A DNA stretch of 64,000 nucleotides from Glandiceps talaboti (GCF_964340395.1 NC_135556.1:14745410-14809409); one strand, 5' to 3'; shown: positions 22,413 through 36,894, numbered from the stretch's first letter. Notes: generated by a model from the letters alone, not told the origin. Translations and numbers: made by a program.

Positions 22413-25400
22413 TGTCTCCGTGTGATTCTAGATATAAAACCCACGATTCAAATCGTTAAGAAATAGTAAAATGAGTGAGTTGGTCAAGTTACTTGGGATC
22501 AGTCAAGTGGTGTGTTCAAAGATGGTGTGTAGAGCGCCCTCGTTGCCAAAATGTACTTTTTCATTTCTTTTTTCTGCTTTACCGGCGGTCCGTCGTTGAG
22601 TTTGTTGTGTTAGTTCTGTTTCAGTAATGTGAAGTCAAGTGGTATAAAATATATTTGTTAGTATGTACATGCCATATTTCACAAAGAAATTTTGTAATTA
22701 ATATATACATATTATGATCTGATTTACGTGTAACAGTGGAAAGTATGTGTGCTCTGTTTGGCACTATGCCTGGTGATGGTACTATGTTGCCTTCACCATT
22801 ATTTGTTAATGAAGAAAGGATCGAAACAACAATAAAAACCGTGCGAGTCTTTTGGTACAGCTTGCTGTATGTCATTTATCTTCTGGGCATTGGAAATAAG
22901 CTCGAGTAGAGGAGTAGAGTGGATATGTTCACAGCACAGATATTCTTGTTGTCCGGTGTGTACGTGAATCATGGAGACCTTAGATAGATAAGAGAGGAGA
23001 GGAGAACTTTGTCACAAAGTTGGCTTCGTGATCTGACAGTATTTGTGTTCTTTTGAACCATTTATTAGATGACTGACAACTCTTTATACACTGAAAATGA
23101 CCACAACTCTGTCAGACAAAGGACAAAAGATTGTTTATTCGCAGTGTATACGCTAGCTGTGTTATTCTTCTTAGGTATACCAGTATTCAACATACTCGCC
23201 GTGTAGTGGTAGCTATAGTATGACAAGAGTCTAAGACCCCCTTAGGCTAGCTTTTCTCTACTTTCATGAATGCGATGAGTAATATCGAAGAACACATATA
23301 TGAATAAATAGTAAATTTATGATAAATTAGCCCTACTTGTATGAGTGTACTTAGATTGACAACCTTCCCTTTGGGAGATTTTGTCTTTTTTACAAGTCTA
23401 AAAATCTTCAAATATTTTGAGTTGTTATTCAGTTTTACTATTAATCACATGTTCATGACTGTTTCGCAATCACTCAAAAGAACACAGTTATGTTGGGTTT
23501 TTTTTTAAATGATAAAGAAATTGTATGGTGACTTGAGCAAGTCTCGGCTTTACTGTACATGATTCTATATTGACGGCTATCACTCTCATACAGGGGGTTG
23601 AGTGACAACAGTCAGAATCGAACACCGACCCATTGCAAGGCACATAAGCAGAGTAAATAAGTACAAATTCTAGTCCAGTACGAGGATTGTATTTTAAAGT
23701 TTCTGGTTTTACTAGAGGGCGAGGCATTCGACATCGCAATATAGAAGCCCAGTAGCTGTCGAAATTATTTGTTTAGTTCAACATCAAACTGTTATAGTCC
23801 TCTACAAGTGTTGATATCGCATGCTAACAAAAGCATCTCGAGAGAGATATCTGGTCTGATATGACCGATAGCTGGATCTTTCTCGACATACTCCAACTGT
23901 ACAGAGTGACTGAGTGGTACAATCGACAGGAATACATCGTTTGATTTGAGAGAGATTTCATATCATACATCCGATTAAAATTGGGGAGGGGATCTCTAAA
24001 TTTAATAGTAAAATTCTACAGAGTTGTTTTTATCAGTTTTATGCCACTTTGTACATTTCGCAAAAAGTTAATAAATCAATCTTCGAATTGTTGATAACAT
24101 TTTCTGAAAGCAAAGTAAAGCAGACCAGTCAGGTTGGGTCATATTTTAAGATAACAGTGGGAGGGGACAATACGAGGTAATGAGTCTGAAATCCGGTTTT
24201 ACATGACAGTCTTGAAAGAGACGAAAACTTTTCTTGATTAGGCAACTTCAACTGAGATACTAATGAATGTGTTCACTTGATGTGCCGTTTGTTCTGCCTT
24301 ACAATAACACCGCAAATCTGCATTTTGTTAACTTTTTGTAAGAAAATAATATATACTACTAAAACCGTGAAGAAAACTAAGTGGAAACGAAAATCAGAAA
24401 GTACAATGTCAAGTCATTAAATGTAGTTAAAAAATTCGCATTGATATGGACTGTGACGAAAACTGCGCTTTATCGCGGTATTTGTTGTTGAAAGTAAGAT
24501 AAAATAATGACAAAAGACCTAAACTAGATGTGACTCAATAAAACCAGGTATAGGAGAAAGCTACGACTACTATACACAATCCGTGTCAAGGCGTTGACGA
24601 ATTGTAAAGTTGCTATATAATCTTTGCATTGACAAGACAAGGGTGTTGACTCGTGTATAGTTCAATGGTAGGCAACTTTGACCTAGCAGTATAAAGTGTA
24701 TGTCGTGTGATAAATTCGTGTTTGCTGAATTCATTCCACTGATACAGTGATAGCTGGCAATGACGTCCATTGATAGCTGGCAATGGGTCTCTGCGATATT
24801 ATTTCATTAGATGCTTGCGATTGACGATTTAATTCGTGCACAATGTCAAACTACGCCAAAATAGTTGTGTTTCTAGGTGATGACAGGTGTTCATGAATAC
24901 TGAAGTGTCGCCATAGAAACTACCAACAAGGTTATTAGTGGGGATTATAGTGTGGTCAACGTGATAGGATTTAAGGTCTACTGATAATGTGATTAAAATA
25001 AACATATCAAAATATACATTGAATAGAAAAACAAATTTAAGTTTAAAAAGTAAAAAATATATACATAAACAGACGAGAGTAGTTCCCTGTTATTATGTCT
25101 TAGTGGTTATACCGCTGACTCCGAGTCGGGTGCCAACACTGGTATGCAAGTTGAATGTACTGGAAATATATAAGCATTATAACAGTAACAAAGCTTGCAT
25201 TCTTACGTTCAAACTCGTAGGTTCAGAATATGAAATCTGGAACGTTAACGGGTGAATAATAAACAATAATGTATACTATAATACAATGTACCAGTGTGTA
25301 ACTACTAGGCGTGTTGTCCATCCGTTCTTTACAAAGGTGGCATTCCCCAGACAGGCAACTCAAATCTAATGTTGTACGTGTGTGTATACTCTGATTTGTA

Positions 25401-25500
25401 TATTTCACCCCTTTTTTTTTGCAATCGACACGTAGTTCTGTGAGCCTACTGATACCAGTACAATACTTGTATCTCATATATCGTATGTTTAAATCTCACC
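22413..25500. other. Intergenic; no gene supported
   Basis: Only short frames, with no recognisable product or coherent exon chain. Two AGGGCGC-type motifs occur at the edges (22531-22540 inverse; 23710-23722, TACTAGAGGGCGA, CTCF-like). The rest is AT-rich unique-looking sequence. Confidence 0.5.
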
Positions 25501-25505
25501 TTATC

Positions 25506-25545
25506 ACGTGCGTCACTAAGGTTGGGGAGGTCAAGTGACGCACGT
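25506..25545. promoter_or_regulatory. Perfect 12-bp palindromic pair with TGACG cores
   Basis: ACGTGCGTCACT (25506-25517) and its exact inverse complement AGTGACGCACGT (25534-25545) are separated by 16 bp, and a further GTGACG follows at 25549. TGACG/CGTCA are CREB/ATF half-sites. CpG content here exceeds the flanks. No start site is known nearby. Confidence 0.4.
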
Positions 25546-25632
25546 TTGTGACGTTTTGTAAAATTGTGAATTGAGTTGACTTCAGTGTCAAAGTAATTAG
25601 ATTGATTGCATTGGTATTCAACTTCTCGCGTC

Positions 25633-25637
<5 letters not shown>

Positions 25638-25700
<63 letters not shown>

Positions 25701-25876
25701 ATGTATGTATGTATGTATGTGTGTATTTATTTATTTATGTATGTATGTATGTATGTATGTATGTATGTATGTATGTATGTATGTATGTATGTATGTATGT
25801 ATGTATGTATGTATGCACGTACCTACAACTTCACAGGTGTATGTTTACGTACTAACAAAAGGTAACTGTTCAATTT

Positions 25877-25931
<55 letters not shown>

Positions 25932-25935
25932 ATTA
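25638..25935. repeat. Compound microsatellite (TG)n-(TATG)n-(TTGA)n
   Basis: TG repeats to about 25685, TATG tetramers with a TTTA interruption to about 25815, then after 60 bp of unique sequence GATT tetramers to about 25935. Confidence 0.97.
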
Positions 25936-25939
25936 TTTG

Positions 25940-28500
25940 TTTGTTTGTTTATCTGTCTGCCTTGTTATTTGTCCGCCCGCCCGTCTGTCTGTCTGTTTGT
26001 TTGTCTGTTGATAGGTCCTCGAACTCTAACTTGCATTAATTTGTTTTCGTATTTGGCTAGCAAATGACATGCAGTATATTGTATTTTATGGATGAATAAC
26101 TTTAGTGGAACATAAGTCTGTCTATCATAGGTATTAGTTAATTTTATTTTAATAATGAGAGACACTTTAATACAGTAAGTCTTGTGAATAACAATTATTT
26201 CTAGTTTCTCGGTATATCATGATTTGTTTCTCCAAAGCATACATTATAGATGGACGATTGGCGACTGTGTTTGTCATGGTAAACGGCATATCAAAGATTA
26301 TTTGAAAACTAAGCCTTGAACCCATCACTAGTACATTAAAAGTGGTTGAAATTGTTAATGTAGATTATAGAAATATATTGTAATTGCGGATATATTCACC
26401 GCTATTCAACGCATAATCTTCTCTCAAATTTCTATGGGTACTAAGTAGTCTAGAGACTATTAGTAACATCAAATCTCTCTGGTGAAGAGCGACCTTCAAA
26501 GCCACTAGACCATAAGATATACTACTAGTACATCGTGGGGATTTCAGATTCGTTGAAAATTTGGAGGGTACCGTATTTGATACAGGCAATACCACATGGT
26601 ACCTATGCGCGTTTCCATGGATACACCACTTACATTTGAACAACCTACGTGCTTAATGAAAAACCCCGCTACTGAATGAACTTATTTGTCGGAATAAGTT
26701 TTACCCCGCCATGCTTGAATAGTATGTTCACTCAGTCGATAACATCGTACATACTTCTGGACCCGCTGGCGGGTTGCTAGGCTTCCTCTGCCGAGTGACT
26801 GTCCACTAAACACATCGCTAGGTTTTATGTCATTTACGAATAACTTTACTGAGTATCTTTATTACCAAAGTCGGTGAGTAATGTAAAGGAATTTAATTTG
26901 TTCAGGCAACGATTCTAGTTTTCAGTCATTTTAACGTCTGTAATTGCAATTGACAATTAATCACTTGACATTCTTAAGTCACCTGGGTTAATTTGAAAAT
27001 CTCATTTTAATGTTGTTTACGTGTTTGATAACAAAAAGTAAAGTGTGAGTGTGTATTTTTTTTTAAAATTGCAACAGTGGTTTTAGGTCGTAAATCAAAG
27101 TTTAAAAGTCTACCTGGTCAAGAAACGACTTTGTTGTGTGAGTGATGTTCTCAGCCCGGGGTTCTCAGTGAACGTTAACGTAGATTTTAGATTTTGAAGT
27201 TTGGAGAGAACTATTCTTTGATTCAACACCTTGTGATTTGAAACACAGCAAATTAAACCAAATCATTGCGATGGTGAAAACACGTTGTACTTTGTACACG
27301 TGAATCTATGCAGCTGGGATACTGGTATTAGAAATGTCATGCACAGTTGAAACAATGTTGATTTTCATATAAGAATTTAAAACAACCATGCAGGTGACTC
27401 GAGATTTATATTTTTAATTTTAGAAGTGTTTTCAATCACCGAGTGGACGTGTGTTAAACCAGGAACACATTGGGGGCTCATAAATCAAGTCTAGTACCGT
27501 CACAATCAACAGGTGTTTTTAATCGACCGACGGCTATTATTTAATGAAATTGAGACTTTATCCCAAAGTGCGAGGGCTGTAGTGTTTAACAAACGTGGGG
27601 GGGGGGGGGGGTAGGGGGGGGGGGTAAAAACTATTCTTCAATATATAGCAAATATGTGGTGACTTGAAGCATACACCTTTTGTCTTGTCATACCCTACCG
27701 TGACTCTGGAAAGTTACTTCACACGTAGAGGGATGTACTTCACCCTCCTCAAAATACTATGTCAAGAGGGTACGTCGGGCTGTTACCGGGTTTCATTCGC
27801 GACGACCTAGGCCACGATGAATATTCTCAAGGCCGTGTATTGACGTGTTAATGTAAACTTTACGGCACTAAAACAGACAGCTATCAGATAAGTCTGAACG
27901 ACGGCCGTAGTACCTTCAGTGTGACACCGGGAATATGTACGTTGCTATCGTCGAATTCTTACATCGGTATCTGTGTACTGTAGTATTTATAACAGGGATG
28001 TGACACTTTTCTCTGATTTCTCAATTCGGTCGTTTACTTTATTTTCCAGGATAGAAAACATAGAAAAATTACGCTTTTACTATTATTCAACATATCAAAC
28101 TGCTTTAGAGACGCGGCAATGTACTATATTTAAAAAAATGACAATTAATGTACACTTCCCCTCCGGCACATAGTACATATGTTAACCAATTCCTCCAGGT
28201 GAAATGGTTTGGTCCACCTGCCTGCTTCGGTGCTGAGTAATGAGGAGTGTCTAAGGTTTACTGTAAGACTTTAGTTGAGAGTGTACACAGCGTGTTGAAG
28301 TGCTGTCTTGTTTTGAACTCGGCTACTACTGTTCCTGAAGACGACAAGTCGAATGGGACTAAGTATGAAGAGCCAAAAATGTGTTTATGGAATCGGATGG
28401 CTGAATAACCACTTTACGTTTTGAACTTATTAGTTGCATGAGCTAGGAGTAGCTAGACTGGAACGAATTGACCTAAAACAAACAGGTGGTCGTATATCAT
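25940..28500. other. Upstream region of the 28.5-kb gene; no other gene seen
   Basis: No coding exon was recognised. A poly-G run lies at 27597-27622. CpG content rises between about 27770 and 27960, a plausible promoter region for the gene starting at 28553. An X-box-like inverse motif (GTTGCT-A-GGCTTC, 11 of 12) occurs at 26773-26785. Confidence 0.35.
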
Positions 28501-28552
28501 CGTGCGTAGTCTTAAAGTCCAAGGGGACGAATCTGACTCTGAGGTCGGCACA

Positions 28553-31185
28553 ATGTTACGTATCAAGGTAGGAAGCAAAATGGTGGGTCTGAAGCAGCTC
28601 TCTCCTGACGATATTGCTGCAATGAGGCGAATGAAAAGCTCGGAGATGAGTACGTGGGTTCAGTGTAACAATCACGCTCATGCCATTCACACCAAGAAGA
28701 AAGTAGATCTTTGGTACAAGGAACAGAATATTAACGTTGGAAAGTTAGGCCGAAGACAACAGGGCATGTACCAGGCATTACTGAAGGTACATTTAGAGAA
28801 AAGACGGATACGAAAAAAGAAATACATCCATCAACAGGAACTTGTACAGCAAGAACTCCGAGAGAAAGCTGCCAAGGAGAAACACGAAACGACTTTGAAA
28901 ATGAAGGGACTGAAAAAGAGTAAGGCTACTAAGAAAGATCTACCCGAGGTTCTGTCTGATATTGGGGAGGAGGAGGAAGAGGAAGGAAAGGGGGGTGATC
29001 CTGAGAGCAAGAAAATAGACGCTAAAGGAAATAATTCTATGGCTGAAAATACAGTCGGTTCTTCGGTAAAACAAGATAGCACCAAACAAGCTCAGAACGA
29101 CGGAAAAGAACCGGTTTTCCTGGAAGTTTCACAAGAAAAACAAAGTTCTAAGAAACCTCTAAGGAAATTAGGCATCGCTGGACAACGTGATAATGAAACA
29201 AAGCCACTAACCGGGGTGAGTAAGGTGGAAAGTACGCCTTCGGACATTGATATATCGGAAAGCATAGACACTACTATCAGCACGTCTGAGAGCTCGAGGC
29301 AGAACGGCGAGGATAGCAAACCTGAAAGTAACGAAATACACGACAACATAATTGACGTAGTGTCAGAAGCGAACAAAGACCCAATAAGTCCCGACACAAA
29401 AGACACTGACAACAGACGACGAGAAAAGAAGGTGAAAGAACCTGTTGGCATGCTACCAAGAGTTTCTCTTACAACATCGTATCTGACACACGGTGCACCA
29501 AGAGAATCCGAAGTTCAGGTTGAAGATGAACCCGACCGTTCCCTAGATTCCCAAGACAAAGGCAGTGGGAAGACAAGGAAGAAATCTAGGAAGACGCTAG
29601 ATAGTGACAATAAAAGTACTTCAAATACCCCAGACAAGTTACCAGAAATCACATCCAGACGTAGTTCTGAAGTTTCTAAAGGAAAACAATCCAGTATTGA
29701 TGGCCCAATAACAAGAAAGTTGAAACCTGATACAATGATAGATATTACACGATTTACAAGATTCACACAGACTGTACGCATTCCGTCCAATGTTCACATC
29801 CCTCGCATTTCAAATGTGATCCGTTACCATAGAAACAGTCGTGGTAGTCTGGTACCGAGTGAAGTGAGTTTAAGACCAGTGGAAGAGGATTACAAACTCC
29901 CCTCGACGAGGCAGTCATACTTGATCAAGAAAGCATTGAAAGAGGAAAAGGAAAAAACTAAGGCAAGCGAAAAGAAATTACAAGACTTCTACACTAAGAT
30001 GGAGACGGAAGGTGAGTAATGAGTCGCCTGCAAGTCATGGAGGTCGAGTTATGGGAGCCCTTTGGGGACAATTTAAAAATAGAGTATTATTCTTAGTTCA
30101 GTGTTTAATACTTTGTCATCCAGCCAACTGTAGCCGCTGAATAGAAAATAATTACATAAGGCTCCATGAGTATTTGTCTTTTTGCTCTACCTCTTTGCAA
30201 CCTTTCATTTGAAAGGCGCCCACGTTATTTCGACAGTCAAGGAGGTGTCCAGTTTGCTTGCACGATCCACCAACTTACAACCCTGTAATCAATTCCTTAC
30301 ACACTCACAGAATGTTCAGCTGATACGAAAACAAAGTCGGAGCTGAACGCTGATGTACGAACTATATCCATCCACCTAAAAACACACAAAAAGTACCTTT
30401 AATATTTGAAGGCCACGTTTGTTTAGTGTCATTCTCAAACAGTTCCCAATTAAGACTTCTTTAAGTGTGTAAATAGTCTGGTGGAAAAACGTAAACGCCA
30501 AATGCAAAGACCACAAACAAGAAAGCCGTTGTCAGCTATCTCAAAAGTCAATAAATAACATATAGCAATGGCGGGGTCGGTAGGATATAACGGTACACCG
30601 TTAGCAAAGCACTCAACACTGTTATGTTGGTCCAATTTAACTTCAACAAAGACGCATATAGCCTACATGTTCGAGCATAATCAATTTGAACATATATTCA
30701 TATAATATATATATATAATATGTATCATTGATTTTTTTGCACAGTAAAAACACATAATTATTGTAATTACCCGAACCCAAATTAGTCCAAAGATACATCG
30801 TACATACACTAAATTTATGTGTAACGCTGAATACATTGATATGTGAGTAGCAACAGTATAATTGAGTACTCCGTCTACAAGTAACCTAGGACTATACGTT
30901 AACGTAACATCTCACCAATGTGGTTTTTAAACTTGAAATAAAAGACAGAAATGTTAGAGTTAACCGTTGATAAGGCAGCATTAACTTCACATTGATGTAT
31001 CTTTCTATATCATTATAAATGACGATAAAGGTCATTTCTAACTGATTACAACATATTGTATGGGCTAGATTGATTGCAGTCACTCTATCGCCACCGTGAC
31101 AACCAGACATTTACAGTAGAACCAGTTCATTCAGTACCAGCACCATACCAGTACAACAACAACAACAACAACAACAACAACGACG

Positions 31186-31218
<33 letters not shown>

Positions 31219-34200
31219 TACAAATATGTCTGACAAAAACAACGATGATATCAGCGAGATCAAGAACAAATAACAAATTGGCGACATATCACTTGACAAT
31301 CGCATAGGTCCGATATAAGAGCGTCGACACCTTGGGATCACTGGCTGAATAAAGTGACTCTGACAGCTGCTATTATCGTGGTCCATTTGTTTCCATGGCA
31401 ATTCCCTTTTTTTCAGGTTTTGTGAAATGTCATGTTGTAGAAACATTTCCATACAAAAAAGCCGATCAATTAGTATGTGTATGTGAAAAAAAGACTAGTG
31501 TATGTTACAATCAACATGATTCATTCCAACAACACGACGTAACTGTACACTAGTGAAGATTGACAGCATTGACTGCAGGGCGTCCTGGCCCTAGCAACCG
31601 CTTACGTTTACGTATGAGAGTGCGGGGTGACGGTACGAAATGTAGGGAATAGTTGGGTTTGTATCGTTCGAGTGGACGCTATATTATATTATACATGACA
31701 AGTATCGGTTTCAAGACAAATTCAAAATACCCAAGTTTACGTTTAGTACGTGTTACCCGACTTACATGTAACACTGTGATAAATACCGACAATTTTGATA
31801 TCAACATGTGGAAGATATAAAGACATGGAAAATCACGTCGTGGGCTCTATATGTTTGGATATCGTCCGAGCATAAACTTCTTCCATCGTTTTAATTCCTC
31901 GAAACATGAAACGATGACATCACGTTTGAATGAGATTAAGATTTGATCTACTAAGCTGGTGGATATCTCTGGTCATTTAGTCTCGCACGTTTACGTTTGA
32001 GATATCTTTTCATTACATCACCAGCACAAACTAAATAAATTCCCCCGTCTACAGCTGTATGTACATTCAATAGTCTAGTACATATACAGTATCGTTACCA
32101 TGTAAACCTTAGTTGGAAACCACGCTGGCATCCAGACTATAAATTGGACTCAATAACGCACCCCATTTATGCTAGCACTTGCAAAACACGTACGAGCTAG
32201 AATTGAACAACGACGACTTTTGATGTTATGTTATTTTTTACATCACCCTAATTGCAGTATCGATTTAAAAAACCGCACAATACGAGTTCTACACAAACAA
32301 GTCGAGGCTGTTAACGTGTTCTATTTATTGGTGGGAACACAATCGAATGTATTTGTACAAAGAGAAAACGTGTCTATGAGTACGAATATTTGTTATATTT
32401 TTTCATGGTCGATTTACCTGTCTAAATACCGCGCTGTATGTACTCACATCGGTCATGCATGTCCAATAGGCAATGTGATCAATGGATATCTCACCAATTA
32501 AGAGAAAAGCAAACATTTTATTTTCGATCAATTAAAAAGCTTCGATTTGTATTTCCTTACACATGGTACAATATCATAGAGAGGCTAACGCACGTGAGTG
32601 TTTAAACTTACGACATGCGACGCCTTACGAATATTTACCCCCTAGAACGAGGAATGCAATTGCCCGAAAGCATTCACTTTGCTTGCACGTTGAAGTGCGT
32701 CATCGAGGGGAGAAGTCATGGAACATGTGTGATCTACCCACAGCTACCTTCGTTATGTAGAAGGTTCTGTATACTGTTGCACACAATAACATATTAAACC
32801 TACAACTAAATAATCTTCGTCCCAAACTCGCGATTAATTGAAAAATCCAGACTTACGTCATATCGTCACTATGAACCTTTGTGATAGCAAATATCTACAT
32901 ACAACATGTATGTTATGTAGAGAATGAAGTGTTTACTATGTTTAGACGTACTACTAACTCTCTGTTGATTAAACTAAGTGAGGAATATCGTCACGTACAT
33001 AACAAGAGACAGACGTTTCCAGTATGAAATGTCGTAGACAGTATTACGTTCTCACTAAGTCACTTCCACAAATGAATCAACAGGTGGTTTTGGTGTTGGC
33101 ATGGAGATGATGGATTGGGTATTGTCATTTAACCTGAGATTTAAACATATCCCTTTCCGCTTCAACAAGAAAGGATACAGGCGTTAAAACGAACATAAAC
33201 GTATAACTGAATAACTGCTTCTTCATACTTAGTACCACTAGACAAACTCAGTACCGAGGGCAGGGAGCCCATTACTTATCTAACAAACTCGGTACCAAGT
33301 ACAGGGAGCCCATTTCTTGAACGTATGTTTTAGTACTGGTCGGTCTATTGGTTGGATCTCTGAATGTGTTACACTTGTCACAATGTTCAACAATTTATAA
33401 GACGTGTGTGACCACAGTCTTTCACTTGTCTATGTCGTATTTGAGTCAGTAGGCAGGTTAACTTGACGCACGCCTACGAGTGCACTTTCTCAGTTTGTAC
33501 ACGTTTCACTCGTAACCACAGTAGGGGCCTAATCAAGTCGCGTGTTCAGTGATCTCAGGGATATGTAGGGGTCTGAAGTGAAATATACTCGCCTATATCA
33601 TAGAAACATATAGTATTTCTTAGATTGTTGTTTTCCTTGTCGACATGTTCAAAATATACTAATTTTGTAACTTGAATATATTTTTCCTACCTGTATCTGA
33701 AAAATGCATCTGAAAAAAGGCTCATAGAATAGTGTATTGATACATTTGTAGTGGCAGGATTCGTGTGATATTTTCTATAGGAAAATAACAATCTAAGCAA
33801 TAATTCGTGTCCCTGTGGTCTATATTACAACTAGTCCTGTTTGCATACGGAGTTAGTCGGGAGTTTATTCTGACAACGTCCATTCCCCTTTCCTTTAGGG
33901 ACAATGTCAGAATCGAGTCCCGTGAAGCGTTTGTAAGCAGGACTATATTACAACCCGGAATCCCGACTGTTCTGTACAGTTATATTTATTTGTCTTCTTT
34001 TCTTCTTTTCAGTACCCAACCGTCTTCCTGTAATGGATCATCCAATCCATTCACCTTCTAAGGAGATGTTCAGTGATGGACATGATGGACAACAGAAAGT
34101 GGCATTCTCTGCAAGTCTTCTAGCACAGTTGCGTCATAATACCGTAGAGGGCGATGTTAATGACATGAAAAACTGCAAATATATTCGTTTCTATGATATG

Positions 34201-34344
34201 ATGACACCCGAACAACGTGAAGTCTTTCGTCGTAGGCGGGAGTCAAGTTGGGGTAAACATGGTCTTCCAGATCCTAACAGTTGGAAAGCGCGTACACCTG
34301 GTACGACAGGGAACCCCAAACTGCCCCCCGTTGATCTGAAATAG
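28553..34344 (+). CDS. Unrecognised basic/coiled-coil protein, two exons, 596 residues
   Basis: Exon 1 runs 28553-30011 from the first in-frame ATG (MLRIKVGSKMVGLKQLSPDD); the frame is open back to 28472, so an upstream exon cannot be excluded. It ends before GTGAGT; exon 2, 34013-34344, follows TTCTTTTCAG, and the split codon is restored (GAA GTA CCC). Visible parts: a well-ordered N-terminus with paired Trp residues (STWVQC, DLWYKEQ), a highly basic helical segment GRRQQGMYQALLKVHLEKRR leading into a Gln/Glu/Lys coiled coil (about 66-115), a long low-complexity Ser/Glu/Lys/Asp region (about 130-390), then more ordered TRFTRFTQTVRIPSNVHIPR and a C-terminal YDMMTPEQREVFRRRRESSW. No signal peptide or membrane segment. 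The composition would suit a cytoskeletal or ciliary component, but that is only an impression; I assign no function. Confidence 0.8.
31155..31217. repeat. (CAA)n microsatellite in the intron
   Basis: About 20 AAC units with a small CGACGA interruption. Confidence 0.97.
33823..33954. mobile_element. Fold-back MITE with 9-bp target duplication, copy 1
   Basis: Element 33832-33945 (114 bp) starts TAGTCCTGTTTGCATACG and ends CGTTTGTAAGCAGGACTA, imperfect inverted repeats. It is flanked on both sides by TATTACAAC, a 9-bp duplication. Copy 2 at 42017 has the same ends and its own 9-bp duplication. Size of duplication and structure fit a Mutator-like non-autonomous element. It sits in the single intron of the gene above, 60 bp before exon 2. 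Confidence 0.8.
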
Positions 34345-34551
34345 TAAATACATGTAGTTTACATATTCGTAACCATGACAGCATTTACTAGACAATGAAG
34401 TACACGTGATGTCAGACTAGTAATCTTTGTAAGACAGCATGTCATTACTGCTAATAATGTAAGGAATCGAAACGAGGCAACAACACACACCTTTTTTCAG
34501 TTACATGTATGTTTTTAATGTTATACATCTTAGAATATCAGTGTATTGCCA

Positions 34552-34714
34552 GGTCTACGATGACCCTTATAGCGAACAATACAAGTATGAACTCTCCGAA
34601 TTTTCAAATTATAAAGACGTCAAAAAAGTGATTAAACTTACTTTAGAATACCCAGGTATTTCGGGCTTCTGTCAATTTAGAAATCACGCCTACGACGAAA
34701 ATAAACACGAGTAA
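34552..34714 (+). other. Possible extra 3' exon
   Basis: After ATTGCCAG at 34550 the frame reads VYDDPYSEQYKYELSEFSNY and continues charged to TAA/ACGAGTAA with an AATAAA at 34700-34705 inside it. It resembles protein sequence more than its surroundings do. It could be an alternative last exon, or simply the 3' untranslated region of the 28.5-kb gene, whose poly(A) signal the AATAAA may be. Confidence 0.3.
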
Positions 34715-34719
34715 CTGGT

Positions 34720-36060
34720 TGTCGACAGTCATGTCAGGAAACAAAGTACCACTATACAGATGGAGTGGTTTGTTCGAAAAAGAAAAACTATGTCACTACA
34801 CGAGATTGCACGGCTCGTGATCGTAGCTTCAATTTTCTCTATATACAATATTTACACTGTACAGTATTCGAGACTTTTAAAACAGAAAGGACAGTCGAGT
34901 ATAAGACAATCAATAGCAATTTATGTAAAGGTCATTTTGACTATATAATGGTAGGTCTAAATGTATTTCCATATTCTACAGTGAAATAGTCAATTTGGTT
35001 CGCACCAGATAATTTTGCAAAAAACGAAATATACCATAAGTATTGCCTTACTATATCTTGACTTTATTATAACTTTGTCCGTCCATATTTTATTTCCCGG
35101 ATTTTCCGTCCAAGGTTTTTAACTATAGCAACAGCATCAATACAGGAATGTTATATTTGTGTATGAAATATACATAATTTTTAATACATGTCAATTCAAG
35201 GACCCCATGCAAATATCTCCGTGATACTTGATCAGAATGTAACGGGAAGACATGTCATAGTTGTATTGAATACAACTACTGGGTGTTAACTTGTTCTATA
35301 TGTCACACGAGTTGTATTGCTCTGACTTAATCTGTGAGACGATATAATTTTATTCAATAAAATAAATTTACAAGTTTTCAAATGTCTACCTTTTGTCTTT
35401 TCATCATGCTTTCTATTGCAAAGTAACGAGGATTAATTATATGTTACAAAAACATACCATTTAACTAATTAAGAGTCTAATTGCATACCGCAATCGTAAT
35501 GTTAGACTATTTAAATAATACTAGTAGTCATTAGAGGCGCTTTAATAATTAACTGTCATTACAGAAGAGAAACCAACAATTGCCGTGACACCTTTTTTAT
35601 GTGTACGGCATCACGTAACTTCTCCTTACCATAAGGGAGCAATCAGAATCTTCTGGGAAGGGGGGGGGGCTAAGAAAATATTCTAGTCAAATTTTTTTCA
35701 CAGCCCACCCTCTTAAAAAATTATGCCCCCCCCCCGAAATGAAACCAAGAATTTTCGTAGCCCCTCAAACGCTACATATATTTATATGCAAGTATACGGT
35801 ACCCCTCCACATACCCAACTTACATGTGCTACTGTATGGTAGAGTACCTTAAAATGACACTTTCAATCGACTTCATTGTCCATACATAAGTTATTTCTTT
35901 ATATATATGTATATTATATTATATTATATTGATGTGGATTCTGCTATACTTGGAGATACTTAGCCAGCACAATTTCATCTTCAATGTTTATTTCGGGCAG
36001 AAATAGCATGGCCATGATCGCCAGTGGGAAGAGGTGCGAGGGGTGTCTTTTTTTGAAAAT
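34720..36060. other. Intergenic; no gene seen
   Basis: AT-rich, with a short G run near 35661 and a C run near 35730. No exon or element boundaries were recognised. Confidence 0.45.
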
Positions 36061-36066
36061 ATGGAT

Positions 36067-36250
<184 letters not shown>

Positions 36251-36447
36251 CTACACATTTTTTGCATGTGTTGCTGATTGCATTGTAGGCATCGTCGAGA
36301 TTTGATCGTGCAAAAAATACAAAACGATCGATATGATTGATGCTGAAAACAATCAATATGGAAGTCTCACTGAATTCTGCATGCTCTGTAGGATTACAAG
36401 ACGTTTTCATAGCAGGTCTACACATATTGGGCACATAACTTCTTTGA

Positions 36448-36460
36448 CACTAGAGGGCGC
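36448..36460 (+). promoter_or_regulatory. CTCF-like motif, full consensus match
   Basis: CACTAGAGGGCGC fits every position of CASYAGRKGGCRS. It lies between the 28.5-kb gene and the LINE-rich block. Confidence 0.35.
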
Positions 36461-36894
36461 GATTCCTGAGTGATTTTCCACGAGTTAATAAAGCTACGAC
36501 TTCACTACTGAGCGATTTTCCACCCATTCCCTTCACGGGATGGAATGTCTATTTATCTTAAATATTTAAATCTTGATACTTGTGTTCTCCAATATTAGCT
36601 GGTTGGCCATGAAACCAGATCTTTGTAATACTATTTTCATCGTAAATTTGTATGGTTGTTTGTTTCTATGGTTTGATTTTCATAACCAGTAAGATATGTC
36701 GTGTTGTTCCGTTCTCACCGTTCTCCTCTCTTCCGACTGTATCAATTTGAACCAGATTTAAACTGAATGCCTTCCATAAGGGTATAGTCTTGCATGGTTT
36801 CTCCACGTCAGAGATATACGGGTACATAAAGTGGATGTGCAGTCTTGAAAAGACTTGAAAGTCGTGAAAGCGTAGAAACTCATGTTCGCAAAGT

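Noticed and set aside
32169-32501. 110-codon frame in the intron of the 28.5-kb gene
   Set aside because: No homology, no splice sites in phase with the host exons, and no poly(A) context.
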